Source of the DNA: a virus
Strand: one strand, 5' to 3'
IMG/VR virus record: IMGVR_UViG_3300021963_000042
Location: 64,001 to 126,843 of that record
DNA length: 62,843 nucleotides
Shown one piece after another: positions 20,365-28,690 of this stretch. The translations under genes and the position numbers were made by a program. The notes under the pieces are model-generated. The model was not told where the DNA came from, did no database searches, and worked only from the letters and a program-made list of their open reading frames with translations. The number at the start of each line of letters is the position of its first letter. The stretch's first letter is position 1.

Positions 20365-20802
20365 ATGTTTCACAAAAGATTATTTAAACCTATGTTTCCA
20401 GAGAAGTACTCTGGCGATCCAACGAACATCATCATGCGTTCTAGTTGGGAAACACGATTCGCCAGCTGGTGCGATAAAAACCCAGCAGTCATTAAATGGA
20501 AATCCGAGGAAACAGTCGTACCTTATCGCTGCCCCACCGATGATAGAATACATCGCTACTTTGTAGACTTTCAAATTCAAGTCAGAAACAAAGATGGTGG
20601 GTTGAAAACATATTTAGTTGAAGTAAAACCATTCAAACAAACCCTACCTCCAGAGTATCCAGGTAGACAAACCAAAAGGTACATAACCGAGTCTATGACT
20701 TTTATCAAAAATCAGGCTAAATGGAAGGCTGCTACGGAATATGCTAAAGATCGAGGATGGCAATTCAAGATAATTACCGAGCATGAACTTGGGTTAAAGT
20801 GA
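20365..20802 (+). CDS. 4: Head completion protein gp4 (nuclease-like fold)
   Basis: 145 aa, similar to T4 gp4 (150 aa). It has MRSSWETRFASWCDKNPAVI, RYFVDFQIQV and TYLVEVKPFKQT, a core resembling TnsA/PD-(D/E)XK nucleases (E...D...E-x-K). gp4 acts on the packaged head so a tail can be attached. It is the first gene of the rightward operon, next to the gp2-like gene as in T4 (2-4-53 order). Confidence 0.88.
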   Translation: MFHKRLFKPMFPEKYSGDPTNIIMRSSWETRFASWCDKNPAVIKWKSEETVVPYRCPTDDRIHRYFVDFQIQVRNKDGGLKTYLVEVKPFKQTLPPEYPGRQTKRYITESMTFIKNQAKWKAATEYAKDRGWQFKIITEHELGLK

Positions 20803-20815
20803 CCTAAATAATTGT

Positions 20816-21430
20816 ATGGCTAACACAACCCCACCTAAAAACCCTTCTTCGCTCAAAGACGTGTTCGAGAAGAACAAGTATTCTCTCGCCGATGCGGCAA
20901 AAAGATCACGCTCTTGGTTCGATCAACAAGCTCTGCTATTAACGAAGCAGGGAATAACACCACCTAAGGTTATGAAGGGTGACGCTTCAGCACTAAAGAG
21001 TACTGTGAGTCCAGGTAAACTCTACATGTACTATTATGACCCTAAGTTAAAGGCTGAGTTACCATATTATGACAAATTCCCTTTGGTGTTTCCATTCAGA
21101 AAACTTGAGGGTGGGTTTCTCGGTTTAAACATGCACTATTTACCGTATGTATTGAGAATTCGCTTGCTGGACAAACTTATGAACTTTGCCAGCAACAAAA
21201 AGATGAACGAAAACACCAGACTCAGATATTCGTGGGCGCTAATTGATGGGGTTTCCAGATATAACGCTGCTATCCCTTGCGTCAAACACTATTTGCTAGA
21301 TCACGTAAAAACTCCCTTCAGAGAAATCCCATCATATGACTGGGCTACAGCAATGTTGCTTCCCGTAGAAAGATTTTCTGGCGCAACTAAAGAAGTTGTT
21401 TGGGCTGAATCAAGAAGAAAAATGGGCTAA
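20816..21430 (+). CDS. 2: Probable DNA end protector gp2-like
   Basis: 204 aa. Recognisable segments are SRSWFDQQALLLTK, LYMYYYDPKLKAELPYYDKF and FLGLNMHYLPYVLRIRLLDKL, conserved in a family annotated as gp2-like in T4 relatives. T4 gp2 binds the ends of packaged DNA and guards against RecBCD. Lying beside gp4, as in T4, supports the call. A CTAAATA runs five bases before the ATG, probably too close to be its promoter. Family name moderately sure, activity inferred. Confidence 0.55.
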   Translation: MANTTPPKNPSSLKDVFEKNKYSLADAAKRSRSWFDQQALLLTKQGITPPKVMKGDASALKSTVSPGKLYMYYYDPKLKAELPYYDKFPLVFPFRKLEGGFLGLNMHYLPYVLRIRLLDKLMNFASNKKMNENTRLRYSWALIDGVSRYNAAIPCVKHYLLDHVKTPFREIPSYDWATAMLLPVERFSGATKEVVWAESRRKMG

Positions 21431-21431
21431 T

Positions 21432-21977
21432 ATGGCATCAATATCAAATTTCATTTCAACTGTTAAAAGCGAAGGTCTTGCAAGAACTTCCAGATATACA
21501 GTAAACATAACACAACCAGCATCATTCTCTTATGGAAGTTTAGACCTGAGAGTCGTTACAATGTATTGTTCTGATGTGACTCTTCCAGGAATGACGCTGA
21601 CGACAGCTCAGCTAAGAACTTTCGGTGAATTGAGAGAAACACCATACGATAGAGTTTACGATAATGTCAACATGACGTTTTATGTAGACACTCATATGAC
21701 AGTAAAAGAATATTTTGATAAGTGGATAAATTCCATTCAAGATATTAAAACACGAACTTTCGCTTATTATGAGAAATATACTACACCGATTATTATTGAT
21801 GTTGAAGATATCAATGACATGACAAGATATAGAGTTAAGTTACATGAGTGTTATCCTAAAAATATAGGATCTATTCAGCTGGCGCACGATCAAAAAGATG
21901 TAATGAAACTTCAAGTTTCTATGAATTATAAGTGGTGGGAATTCGAAAGAACAGAAGAAACAGAAGAAGAACAATAA
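21432..21977 (+). CDS. Tail tube family protein (gp54 initiator or gp19-like)
   Basis: 181 aa from the ATG at 21432, one base after the previous stop. An upstream in-frame start would extend into that gene. It has the tube-protein pattern: N-terminal SNFISTVKSEGLARTSRYTV, central CSDVTLPGMTL and YDRVYDNVNMTFYVD, and a final MNYKWWEFE-type strand. These proteins stack to form the tail tube or its starter ring. Position next to gp48/gp4 favours the gp54-type initiator; length is closer to gp19. Confidence 0.75.
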   Translation: MASISNFISTVKSEGLARTSRYTVNITQPASFSYGSLDLRVVTMYCSDVTLPGMTLTTAQLRTFGELRETPYDRVYDNVNMTFYVDTHMTVKEYFDKWINSIQDIKTRTFAYYEKYTTPIIIDVEDINDMTRYRVKLHECYPKNIGSIQLAHDQKDVMKLQVSMNYKWWEFERTEETEEEQ

Positions 21978-21988
21978 GGAGAAGTAAG

Positions 21989-22426
21989 ATGGCAGAAGAA
22001 GAAGTAAAAGTAGAACCGAAAAAAGACGAAGACTGGATGCAGAAGAAGTGGCGTCCAGCTATGGGCTGGATGTACATGGTTGTTTGTTTCTGTGACATGG
22101 TTCTATTCCCAGTAGCTTGGAGTATTCTACAAGCTGTACTGAAGCAACCAGTAACACAATGGAATCCATTAACTTTACAGGGTGCTGGATTATTCCACCT
22201 TGCAATGGGTGCTGTTCTGGGTATCGCTGCATGGGGTCGCACTCAAGAGAAAGTTGCTGGCGCTGCAAGTAACGCTCCAGTACCAGGAACACCACCTGCT
22301 CCAATGGCACCTACCACGACAGCAATAAATACAACACCAGCACCAGTTCCTCCACGTCCATTACCAACAAGAATGGACAACGATACTGCTGGTGACCCAC
22401 CAACACGAAACACTCGAAACGATTAA
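21989..22426 (+). CDS. Holin-like protein
   Basis: 145 aa from ATG 21989, chosen because GGAG lies nine bases upstream; an in-frame upstream ATG adds a basic peptide. After an acidic/basic leader the sequence KKWRPAMGWMYMVVCFCDMV begins the first of about three membrane segments, the usual pattern of the 3TM holin family. Residues after about 95 form a Pro/Thr/Ala-rich cytoplasmic tail. It would open the inner membrane for the endolysins encoded at 31.4-34.3 kb. Placement inside the head-tail operon points to late expression. Confidence 0.72.
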   Translation: MAEEEVKVEPKKDEDWMQKKWRPAMGWMYMVVCFCDMVLFPVAWSILQAVLKQPVTQWNPLTLQGAGLFHLAMGAVLGIAAWGRTQEKVAGAASNAPVPGTPPAPMAPTTTAINTTPAPVPPRPLPTRMDNDTAGDPPTRNTRND

Positions 22427-22427
22427 G

Positions 22428-22847
22428 ATGAAAATTGATGATAGATTATCAGAAGTCTTTGATGTTCCTACTATAACTAAGACCGAAGGTGAAGTGATAG
22501 ATGCGTCTACTGGCGAGATTATTCAAAAACCAGTAGAAAAAATCGAAGATGATTATGACAGAACACGAAATAACTTACACGAGTTACTTGTGAAAGGGCA
22601 GGAAGCTCTGAATCATGCACTAGAAGTTGCAAAACAATCAGAGCATCCTCGTGCGTTTGAGGTAGTTGGAAATTTGATGAAGCAGTTAGCTGACGTGAAT
22701 CAGCAATTGATGGACATTCATCAACAGAAAGCCAAACTTGATGGTCCAGGAAAAGCGGACAAGCAAGTTACAAATAATAACGCTATCTTTGTTGGTAGCA
22801 CAGCTGAGTTGAATAAACTTATTAAAAATATGACTAAAGGAGATTGA
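22428..22847 (+). CDS. 16: Terminase small subunit gp16
   Basis: 139 aa from the ATG at 22428, directly after the holin stop. The sequence is helical, with YDRTRNNLHELLVKGQEALN and HPRAFEVVGNLMKQLADVNQ, as in T4-like gp16, the ring-forming subunit that regulates the packaging ATPase. The C-terminus FVGSTAELNKLIKNM is also typical. The large subunit gp17 is not in the window, which is unusual because 16 and 17 are adjacent in T4. Confidence 0.82.
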   Translation: MKIDDRLSEVFDVPTITKTEGEVIDASTGEIIQKPVEKIEDDYDRTRNNLHELLVKGQEALNHALEVAKQSEHPRAFEVVGNLMKQLADVNQQLMDIHQQKAKLDGPGKADKQVTNNNAIFVGSTAELNKLIKNMTKGD

Positions 22848-22848
22848 T

Positions 22849-23568
22849 GTGGCTTTACCTGTGAATACATCACCAGTATATTCGATGGTTATTCCATCTA
22901 CTGGACAAGAAGTGAAATTTAGACCATTCCTAGTGAAAGACGAGAAAGCTCTGTTGATTGCTCAACAAAGCGAAGACCCAGAAGTAATGGCAGAGACATT
23001 AAAAAATGTTATCAGTTCTTGCATCACGACGCAAATTGATGTTGACAAATTAGCAACATTCGATTTGGAATACATCTTTACGCAAATGCGTGCAAAGTCT
23101 GTAGGTGAAAATGTGGATCTGATGTTCCCATGCGATATCTGCCCAACGGACGATGAGAAAGCTCGTGTTAAAATTAGTTTTGATCTAACTAAAATCAAAG
23201 TCGAGAAAGACGCAGATCATACGAATAAAATTCATCTATTCAATGACGTTGGTGTGGTGATGAAGTACCCAACTATCCAATCAATGAATAGATTTAAAGA
23301 ACTTAACGCTGACAATCTAGACGACTTATTCAAACTTATCGCAGAGTGTGTTGATTACATTTATGATGGCGATGAGATTCACTATGCAAAAGAACAAGCA
23401 TTCAATGACGTTCTTGAGTTTATGAACAACCTGACTTCTGATCAATTCAAGAGTGTTCAAAAATTCTTTGAGACTATGCCGAAATTAAAACAAAATGTGC
23501 AGTACACTTGCCCAGTTTGTCAACATCAACACAATAAAACTCTGGAGGGACTCCAAAGTTTTTTTTAG
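22849..23568 (+). CDS. 26: Baseplate hub/tail assembly chaperone, gp26-like (zero frame)
   Basis: 239 aa starting at a GTG (22849), one base after the gp16 stop. It begins ALPVNTSPVYSMVIPSTGQE and has FRPFLVKDEKALLIAQQSED and a C-terminal CxxC pair (CPVCQHQHNKTLEGLQSFF), typical of the T4 baseplate hub assembly family (gp26/gp51). Two more cysteines, CDIC, lie mid-protein, so it may bind zinc. The reading frame ends on a run of eight T directly before TAG, set up for a -1 frameshift into the following gp51-like sequence. Confidence 0.82.
   Translation: MALPVNTSPVYSMVIPSTGQEVKFRPFLVKDEKALLIAQQSEDPEVMAETLKNVISSCITTQIDVDKLATFDLEYIFTQMRAKSVGENVDLMFPCDICPTDDEKARVKISFDLTKIKVEKDADHTNKIHLFNDVGVVMKYPTIQSMNRFKELNADNLDDLFKLIAECVDYIYDGDEIHYAKEQAFNDVLEFMNNLTSDQFKSVQKFFETMPKLKQNVQYTCPVCQHQHNKTLEGLQSFF
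23559..23566 (+). promoter_or_regulatory. Predicted -1 ribosomal frameshift site (T8)
   Basis: The zero frame reads AGT TTT TTT TAG. Tandem slippage of two Phe-tRNAs back one base on T TTT TTT gives TTA GTA AAC in the -1 frame, avoiding the TAG and continuing 65 codons. The heptamer fits X XXY YYZ. No strong downstream stem was seen by eye. This resembles the conserved frameshift in tail assembly genes of lambda-like and Mu-like phages. Confidence 0.7.
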
Positions 23569-23762
23569 TAAACCTTTGTCACGATAGCTTGTTCAATCAT
23601 TATAAAACAAACTTTGCAATGATGCAATATCACAAATACTCTCTCGCAGAACTAGACAATATGATACCATTTGAGAGAGAAGTTTATATTGCCATGTTAG
23701 TGAAGTATCTTGAAGAGGAAAGACAAAGGTTAGAATCATCAAAATCAAGAGGTAGAATGTAA
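23565..23762 (+). CDS. gp51-like C-terminal extension made by -1 frameshift
   Basis: From the slippery site the -1 frame runs 65 residues to TAA, starting LVNLCHDSLFNHYKTNFAMM and containing YHKYSLAELDNMIPFEREVY, then a charged coiled end. This is the kind of sequence found at the C-terminus of T4-like hub assembly proteins. The open frame extends upstream of any good ATG; the earliest in-frame ATGs at 23620/23623 lack a clear ribosome site and would drop conserved residues. The fused product would be 304 aa. The next gene starts one base after its stop. Confidence 0.7.
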   Translation, partial: LVNLCHDSLFNHYKTNFAMMQYHKYSLAELDNMIPFEREVYIAMLVKYLEEERQRLESSKSRGRM

Positions 23763-23763
23763 G

Positions 23764-25854
23764 ATGGCACGACAAGACTATATCGTTCACGTTAGCTCTA
23801 GCGAAATGAAGAAGCTGCTGGAAGTGCAGCAACAGGCGCTGGGTTCTCTAGAATCTATGAGAACGACTCTAGAGAAAGCACAAGAACACGCTGTTGTTAA
23901 TGCTGAACGAATAGAACAGTTTGATAATAGATCTACCAAATTACAAGAAGAGTCTAACGATTTAACTAAGGATCTGTTAAAAACTTCTGAGAAAAGTTTA
24001 GAACAGCGAGGAAGAGAACTAGAAGCTATTACGCAGATGAGTGAATCTGTAAAGACCTTCGACAGCTTCGCCGATAAATTCGATAATTTCACAGACAAAC
24101 TTAAAACGAATTTAGACCCGTCTAACCTTAAAGAGACGATGCTAAAGAAATTTAACTTTGGTGGCGTATTCGACAAGAAGATTGAAGAAGGTAAGTTCAT
24201 CAAGCAGCAAAAAGCATTGGGTAGTGAAAAATCAGATAAAGAACTAAAAGCTGATTTTGAAGAAAGAAATACAGCTGCCAAAGCTATCAAGAAGAATGAA
24301 GCTAAGATTAGCAGCCTTAAAGAATCAACTGGGCTGTCAGAAGAACAACTGAAGAATGCTCCACCAGAATCTGCTGCTGGAAAACTATTTGCTGAAAGAG
24401 CGCAGTTGGCTCAGAAGGTTGAGAAGACTGATATTAGAAGTTCATATGTAACTAACAATACAGAAAAGTCTAATACTGAGAAAGTCAAAGAATCTGAAGT
24501 AATAACAAAGACAACAACACCAGCTGAACCTGTTAAGATTGCTGAAGTTATTAAACCTATTCCAGTTACATTCGCCACACCAGATACTGCTGACCAAAAC
24601 AAACAGCTAAACGTATCTGAAGATGAGATGGAAGCTGCTCGCATGCAGGAAGACCATCTTGATGTTCTTAAGGCGATTGAAAAGAACACACGAACTGGTG
24701 TAACTCCAGGCGCACCAGCCCCAGCTACTTCTAGTAGTGGTGGTGGTTTAATGGGTGGTATTGGATCTGGTCTCAAATCACTTGGTGGTGGTTTGGCTGG
24801 ACTAGGTAAAGGTATCGGTAAAGGTGTTGAAGGATTATTGAAGGGTATCGCTGAAGGTATTAAATCTTTCGGTAACAGTGATGTACTTAAAGGTGCAGCA
24901 ACGATGACAATCCTTGCAACTGCTTTATGGATTACTGGAAAGGCAGTACAAGAGTTCGTTGAAGTTGAGTGGGAAGATATGGCAAAGGCTGGCGTAGCAT
25001 TACTTGGTCTTGCTGGTGTAGCAAAGTTAATGTCTGCAGGTTCAACTGAAATGATAAAGGGAGCAGCTGCTATTGCTGTTCTTGGTGGTGCTCTTTGGGT
25101 TGCTGGTAAAGGATTTGAAGTTTTCGGTGAGATGGATTGGTCAGCTATCGGTAAAGGTTTTGTGGCATTACTAGGACTTGGTGCGGTAGCTGCTGTTCTT
25201 GGTTTAGCTTTACCATTCATTATCCCTGGAGCTATCGCAATCGCTGCATTGGGTGCTGCTCTGATTCCATTTGGTATAGCGTTTAATCTGGCAGGTCCAG
25301 CTATGGAGTCATTCGCTAAAGCCATGACATCATTGTCCGAGCTAGATGGATCTAATTTATTGAAAGTCGGTCCAGCCCTATTAGCTATTGCTGCTGGTAT
25401 GACTGCAATGGGTGCTGCTCAGGCAGCAGCTGGTGTAGGAAACCTTGTTGGTAAATTCTTGTCTTTCGTTTCTGGTCAGAAAACACCAGTTGAACAGATT
25501 ATCGAATTAGGTAAGAATGGTAATAATATTGCTGCAGCTGGAAGTGGTGTTGAGGGTATCGGTAAAGGTTTGATGCAGTTGTCTCAAGTAGACGCTGATA
25601 AAATCAAAGCTATTGCTGCATTACCAACTGAAAAGATCGCAGCGATGGGAGCAGCAATGAGAAGCGCTGGTCCAGTGTACGATCAATCTGGAAAGAATGC
25701 TGGCGCTGCAATCCCAGTACAAGGTGGTGCGCAAGTCATCGCTCCAGTTCAAAACAACGTGTCTGTAAATCAGAATCAAAATCAGATTATCAAATCACCT
25801 GTTCGAAACCAAGACGGAACTGTCGGCGACTATCTAAAAAGTCGTTACGCATAA
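23764..25854 (+). CDS. 29: Tail tape measure protein (gp29-like)
   Basis: 696 aa. Residues 1-230 are strongly helical and coiled (SSEMKKLLEVQQQALGSLES). The centre is a Gly-rich linker (GGGLMGGIGSGLKSLGGGLA) followed by several hydrophobic helices that could insert in the host membrane (AAVLGLALPFIIPGAIAIA). The C-terminus is Asn/Gln-rich. The order chaperone-with-frameshift then tape measure is the standard tail arrangement. At about 0.15 nm per residue it predicts a tail near 105 nm, similar to T4; that length is an inference. Confidence 0.85.
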   Translation: MARQDYIVHVSSSEMKKLLEVQQQALGSLESMRTTLEKAQEHAVVNAERIEQFDNRSTKLQEESNDLTKDLLKTSEKSLEQRGRELEAITQMSESVKTFDSFADKFDNFTDKLKTNLDPSNLKETMLKKFNFGGVFDKKIEEGKFIKQQKALGSEKSDKELKADFEERNTAAKAIKKNEAKISSLKESTGLSEEQLKNAPPESAAGKLFAERAQLAQKVEKTDIRSSYVTNNTEKSNTEKVKESEVITKTTTPAEPVKIAEVIKPIPVTFATPDTADQNKQLNVSEDEMEAARMQEDHLDVLKAIEKNTRTGVTPGAPAPATSSSGGGLMGGIGSGLKSLGGGLAGLGKGIGKGVEGLLKGIAEGIKSFGNSDVLKGAATMTILATALWITGKAVQEFVEVEWEDMAKAGVALLGLAGVAKLMSAGSTEMIKGAAAIAVLGGALWVAGKGFEVFGEMDWSAIGKGFVALLGLGAVAAVLGLALPFIIPGAIAIAALGAALIPFGIAFNLAGPAMESFAKAMTSLSELDGSNLLKVGPALLAIAAGMTAMGAAQAAAGVGNLVGKFLSFVSGQKTPVEQIIELGKNGNNIAAAGSGVEGIGKGLMQLSQVDADKIKAIAALPTEKIAAMGAAMRSAGPVYDQSGKNAGAAIPVQGGAQVIAPVQNNVSVNQNQNQIIKSPVRNQDGTVGDYLKSRYA

Positions 25855-25861
25855 TGTGAAA

Positions 25862-25882
25862 AAGGGGATCTTTCGATCCCCT
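25862..25882. terminator. Hairpin terminator between converging operons
   Basis: AAGGGGATC-TTTC-GATCCCCTT forms a 9-bp stem. On the minus strand it is followed by TTTTT, so it best terminates the gp32 operon; on the plus strand it lies just past the tape measure stop. Confidence 0.8.
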
Positions 25883-25906
25883 TAAAACTTCCTGGACAGT
25901 TAGTTT

Positions 25907-26824
25907 TTAATCTTCTTTAGCAATCTTCTCGAAGTATGACATGACATCTTCGTCATCGTCATCCATCTTACTTACTGCTGGCGCTGGTGCAGGTTTAGAA
26001 GGCATCTTAGGTGCAGCAGCAACAGGACGATCTTCTTCTTCAGCAATCTCAGCAGCAGACTTGCTGGCAAAAGAATCACCAGACAATACTTGCTCAAGTT
26101 TCTGCTTCAACTCATCATAAGACTTGAAGTTCTTACGATCCAAGAACTCAGAAAGTTTGTGTTGAGCATTCGCAACACGCAAGATTTCTTCTTCATCACC
26201 ATTAGCGATAGGAGAAGGATCACCGAATGCAGACTCATCATAATTGGTGTAACCATCTTTCTTACGCATACGCAGTTTGAAGTTAGCACCTTCCCAGAAG
26301 TCAAACACGTTGACTGGCTTTTCATCTTCAAAAGTAGGACGTGCTTTGTCCATAATCTTATCAAAGATTTTCTTACCAAACTTAAACAAGAATACCTTGC
26401 CTTCGTTCTCTGGATGTTTTGGGTCAGACACAACAAGAATGTTGGCAGTGAAACTTAGCTTACGCTTTTGTTTACGTGCAATTTCTTTGTTGGCTTCAGA
26501 ACCACTGTTCCACAACTTAGTATTCAACTCACCAACAGGATCGTTTTCACCAAGAGTAGTCAAAGAGTTTTCAATATACCACTTACCAGTAGGTCCTTGA
26601 AAACCATGAGAGAAGATACGAACCCAAGGTAGTTCGTCGCCTTCAACACGTGGGAGGAATCGAATCGTAGCAGTGCCGTTGCCTGCCTTGTCGCCTTCTA
26701 GTTTCCAAAAGCGAGTGTCATTGTATGACTTAGATTCTGATTGGGGATTTGCGATCTTATCAAATTCTCCAGCGATTTTGCCGAAGTCTTGATTGCGCAT
26801 TTTACGGAGTGTTTGAATGTCCAT
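25907..26824 (-). CDS. 32: Single-stranded DNA-binding protein gp32
   Basis: 305 aa, the same length as T4 gp32 (301). The N-terminus is basic and the OB core shows the gp32 signatures GPTGKWYIENSL, LSFTANILVVSDPKHPENEG and LFKFGKKIFDKIMD. The acidic C-terminal tail (MDDDDEDVMSYFEKIAKED) is the docking site for partners. Unlike T4 gp32 the zinc-binding cysteines are absent; no Cys is present in the whole protein. It coats ssDNA during replication and recombination and is grouped with gp59 and gp33 as in T4. Confidence 0.95.
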   Translation of the reverse strand: MDIQTLRKMRNQDFGKIAGEFDKIANPQSESKSYNDTRFWKLEGDKAGNGTATIRFLPRVEGDELPWVRIFSHGFQGPTGKWYIENSLTTLGENDPVGELNTKLWNSGSEANKEIARKQKRKLSFTANILVVSDPKHPENEGKVFLFKFGKKIFDKIMDKARPTFEDEKPVNVFDFWEGANFKLRMRKKDGYTNYDESAFGDPSPIANGDEEEILRVANAQHKLSEFLDRKNFKSYDELKQKLEQVLSGDSFASKSAAEIAEEEDRPVAAAPKMPSKPAPAPAVSKMDDDDEDVMSYFEKIAKED

Positions 26825-26842
26825 TTTGTGTTTCCTTTATAT

Positions 26843-27058
26843 TTACGGAGTATCGTTTGTATTTTTAATATGTTGTATGAAGATTTCATCATGAATCCCA
26901 ACTTCATCATCATAAGGATCATCATATTCTTCTTCAACATATGTATTTAGCGTTTTCATACCGCCAGTTTTTTTACCGTTGGCATGTTTTGCATGTTTAC
27001 CAGATCGCCCACTGGTATCTTCGTCGAAACGAGGATTCTTCTTATAGGTCTTACCCAT
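26843..27058 (-). CDS. Small basic-acidic phage protein
   Basis: 71 aa, basic at the start (MGKTYKKNPRFDEDTSGRSG) then acidic (VEEEYDDPYDDEV). Lies between gp32 and gp59 with short gaps, so it belongs to the same transcript. No domain recognised; the alternating charge suggests a disordered protein or nucleic-acid contact, which is only a guess. Confidence 0.55.
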   Translation of the reverse strand: MGKTYKKNPRFDEDTSGRSGKHAKHANGKKTGGMKTLNTYVEEEYDDPYDDEVGIHDEIFIQHIKNTNDTP

Positions 27059-27059
27059 T

Positions 27060-27674
27060 TTATAACTCTTTTACTTCTTCCTGAAAAGTGTTAAAGACTT
27101 TCGTCACTTTATCTTTGTCATACTTAACAAAACCCTTCGATTTTTCAATACGACGAATTTCGTTTTCCCACAATAAAAGCATTGATGAATTTTGCTTCCA
27201 GTTTTCAACCACAGGATATAGATCGTCAATGATTCTTACCGTCTCAAGTGTTATCTGTTTCCCGAGGAATAATTTAAGTATACTACAGTAGCCCTTATTT
27301 GTCAAGTCAAAAATACTATCTTCTTTCAACTTATTTTTGCAGGCATCAAGAAGAATTTTATTGCAATCATCGTCAAACACTTTAGTGATGCTTTGCTTCC
27401 TGCGATTCCATTCAAGTAAATTCGTTTCAGCTTCTTCATAAGAATAAACTGCAGCATCATTACCATATGCAAAGGATGCAACGTAGAACTGAATAAGGTC
27501 TTTATCAACAGGATACTTTCGTGCTAACTTCTCAAACATATAGCGATCGTTCCTTGCATAGAACGCTTCACGTGTTCCTTTGATATTTCCTCTATTCTTA
27601 AATACGTCAAAATTGTCTTTGGTGAAATGCAGTTTGATTGCTATGTAATATTTGTATGCTTTAAATCCGTCCAC
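27060..27674 (-). CDS. 59: Replicative helicase loader gp59
   Basis: 204 aa (T4 gp59 is 217). The N-terminal helical domain matches by pattern: YKYYIAIKLHFTKDNFDVFK, then FYARNDRYMFEKLARKYPVD, corresponding to the KRRDKYFFQKLSEKY region of T4 gp59. It binds forked DNA and gp32 and loads the gp41 helicase. The order gp32-gp59-gp33 is as in T4. The C-terminal half has drifted but keeps the length. Confidence 0.82.
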   Translation of the reverse strand: MDGFKAYKYYIAIKLHFTKDNFDVFKNRGNIKGTREAFYARNDRYMFEKLARKYPVDKDLIQFYVASFAYGNDAAVYSYEEAETNLLEWNRRKQSITKVFDDDCNKILLDACKNKLKEDSIFDLTNKGYCSILKLFLGKQITLETVRIIDDLYPVVENWKQNSSMLLLWENEIRRIEKSKGFVKYDKDKVTKVFNTFQEEVKEL

Positions 27675-27849
27675 TTCGTGCTTTCCTACAGAGTTCTCTC
27701 ATCTCAGTTGTAAAGTCTGGCGATATTTCTGCCCAAGTGCAGTCGATTCGAACAGTTCTTCTTTCTTGTTTAGCAACAACATAAAAGAGAGAACCCATCA
27801 TAATAATATAAACTATCACTGGTAATATCAACCAGAAATTCTTAGACAT
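27661..27849 (-). CDS. Small single-pass membrane protein
   Basis: 62 aa with one clear membrane segment (FWLILPVIVYIIMMGSLFYV) and a basic, Cys-containing C-terminal tail. It overlaps gp59 by 14 bases and gp33 by 8 bases, which supports real translation. Function not recognised. Confidence 0.6.
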   Translation of the reverse strand: MSKNFWLILPVIVYIIMMGSLFYVVAKQERRTVRIDCTWAEISPDFTTEMRELCRKARSGRI

Positions 27850-28057
27850 CTAGTTGTGCTTTCTTCGGTAGATAGTTTAGCTCTTGCATGTTTAGTGCAA
27901 TCTTTTCTTTAAGAGACTTATTGACCAACTTAGCTACGTCGTCTGGCTCAAGAAAGTTTTCTTGACAATAACTCAGTACGGCATCCATGTGGCTCATTTT
28001 CTTTTCATTAACAATCTGCTCTATGTATAGAGAAAATTCGTTTGACGTTTTAAACAT
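27842..28057 (-). CDS. 33: Late transcription coactivator gp33
   Basis: 71 aa with the pattern of gp33 in T4-like phages: SLYIEQIVNEKKMSHMDAVL, then ENFLEPDDVAKLVNKSLKEK. gp33 binds the host RNA polymerase beta flap and links it to the sliding clamp at late promoters, which fits the CTAAATA/TATAAATA elements in this window. T4 gp33 is longer (112 aa); the short form is usual in cyanophage-type relatives. Located beside gp59, as in T4. Confidence 0.82.
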   Translation of the reverse strand: MFKTSNEFSLYIEQIVNEKKMSHMDAVLSYCQENFLEPDDVAKLVNKSLKEKIALNMQELNYLPKKAQLDV

Positions 28058-28322
28058 AACTGGTGTTTTTCTTTAGGAAATATTCGGCAGCTTTAAGTGC
28101 CTGATTGATATCTGCATACTCTTTAGATTTGGATCGATACAATTTCCAAATCGGTGTATCTGTCTTCTCAGAATCCATTTTTCCACCACACTTCTCAAGA
28201 AACATGCTGAAGAATTTATCCAACTTCATCTTTTCTTTCATGAGGTCAAATAGAATTCCTTGCAGTAAAGCAACATCTCGATTACCACTGGCTTCAACAA
28301 TTTTAGAATATGACGTGTGCAT
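28050..28322 (-). CDS. Conserved small phage protein
   Basis: 90 aa, helical and charged, overlapping the gp33 start by 8 bases. Starts MHTSYSKIVEASGNRDVALL and ends with AADYFLK-like helices (ALKAAEYFLKKNTSYV). No domain recognised. Its coupling to gp33 suggests a role in the same expression unit, but nothing more can be said. Confidence 0.6.
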   Translation of the reverse strand: MHTSYSKIVEASGNRDVALLQGILFDLMKEKMKLDKFFSMFLEKCGGKMDSEKTDTPIWKLYRSKSKEYADINQALKAAEYFLKKNTSYV

Positions 28323-28330
28323 AATAATAA

Positions 28331-28684
28331 TTAACCTCTTCGCATTTTAGCAATATCAACTGCTTGTTCATCAGAAAATACAGGTACAGCATTCGACTTG
28401 TGCATCGTAGCAATACCCTTGATCAAAGTGCCAGTATAAATTGGTGATTCCTTCTTAGTGCACTGGCCACCACTAAAAGGAAGACTTGGAATCTTAGGCG
28501 TCTCACGACGAGCAGGTCTCCCAAGCGAGTACACATCCTTCAATTCCTGCTTCTCAGTGTTCTTCACAGGACTTTTCGGTGCATACTTCTTAAGCAAGTC
28601 TTGCCAAGACGCATCCAACTCACGTTGCTTGGCATTAGGTTTGCGCTTCTTCGCTTTTTTGAAGGACGTATGAATCATCTGCAT
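28331..28684 (-). CDS. Basic phage protein, first gene of the gp33-59-32 unit
   Basis: 117 aa from ATG 28684, close to the promoter; an ATG 18 bases upstream would sit in the promoter -10 region. The start is very basic (FKKAKKRKPNAKQRELDASW) and the protein ends SDEQAVDIAKMRRG. This Lys/Arg-rich N-terminus followed by QRELDASW is shared with other T4-like marine phages, function unknown. Confidence 0.65.
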   Translation of the reverse strand: MQMIHTSFKKAKKRKPNAKQRELDASWQDLLKKYAPKSPVKNTEKQELKDVYSLGRPARRETPKIPSLPFSGGQCTKKESPIYTGTLIKGIATMHKSNAVPVFSDEQAVDIAKMRRG

Positions 28685-28690
28685 AATATA

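Noticed and set aside
20804-20810. CTAAATA as a late promoter for the gp2-like gene
   Set aside because: It is five bases from the ATG, so the transcript would start at or after the start codon; likely chance or stop-codon context.
24411-25325. 304-aa open frame on the minus strand
   Set aside because: It is antisense to the tape measure gene; the composition (Pro/Ala/Ser-rich) mirrors that gene's codon structure and there is no RBS or neighbour context.
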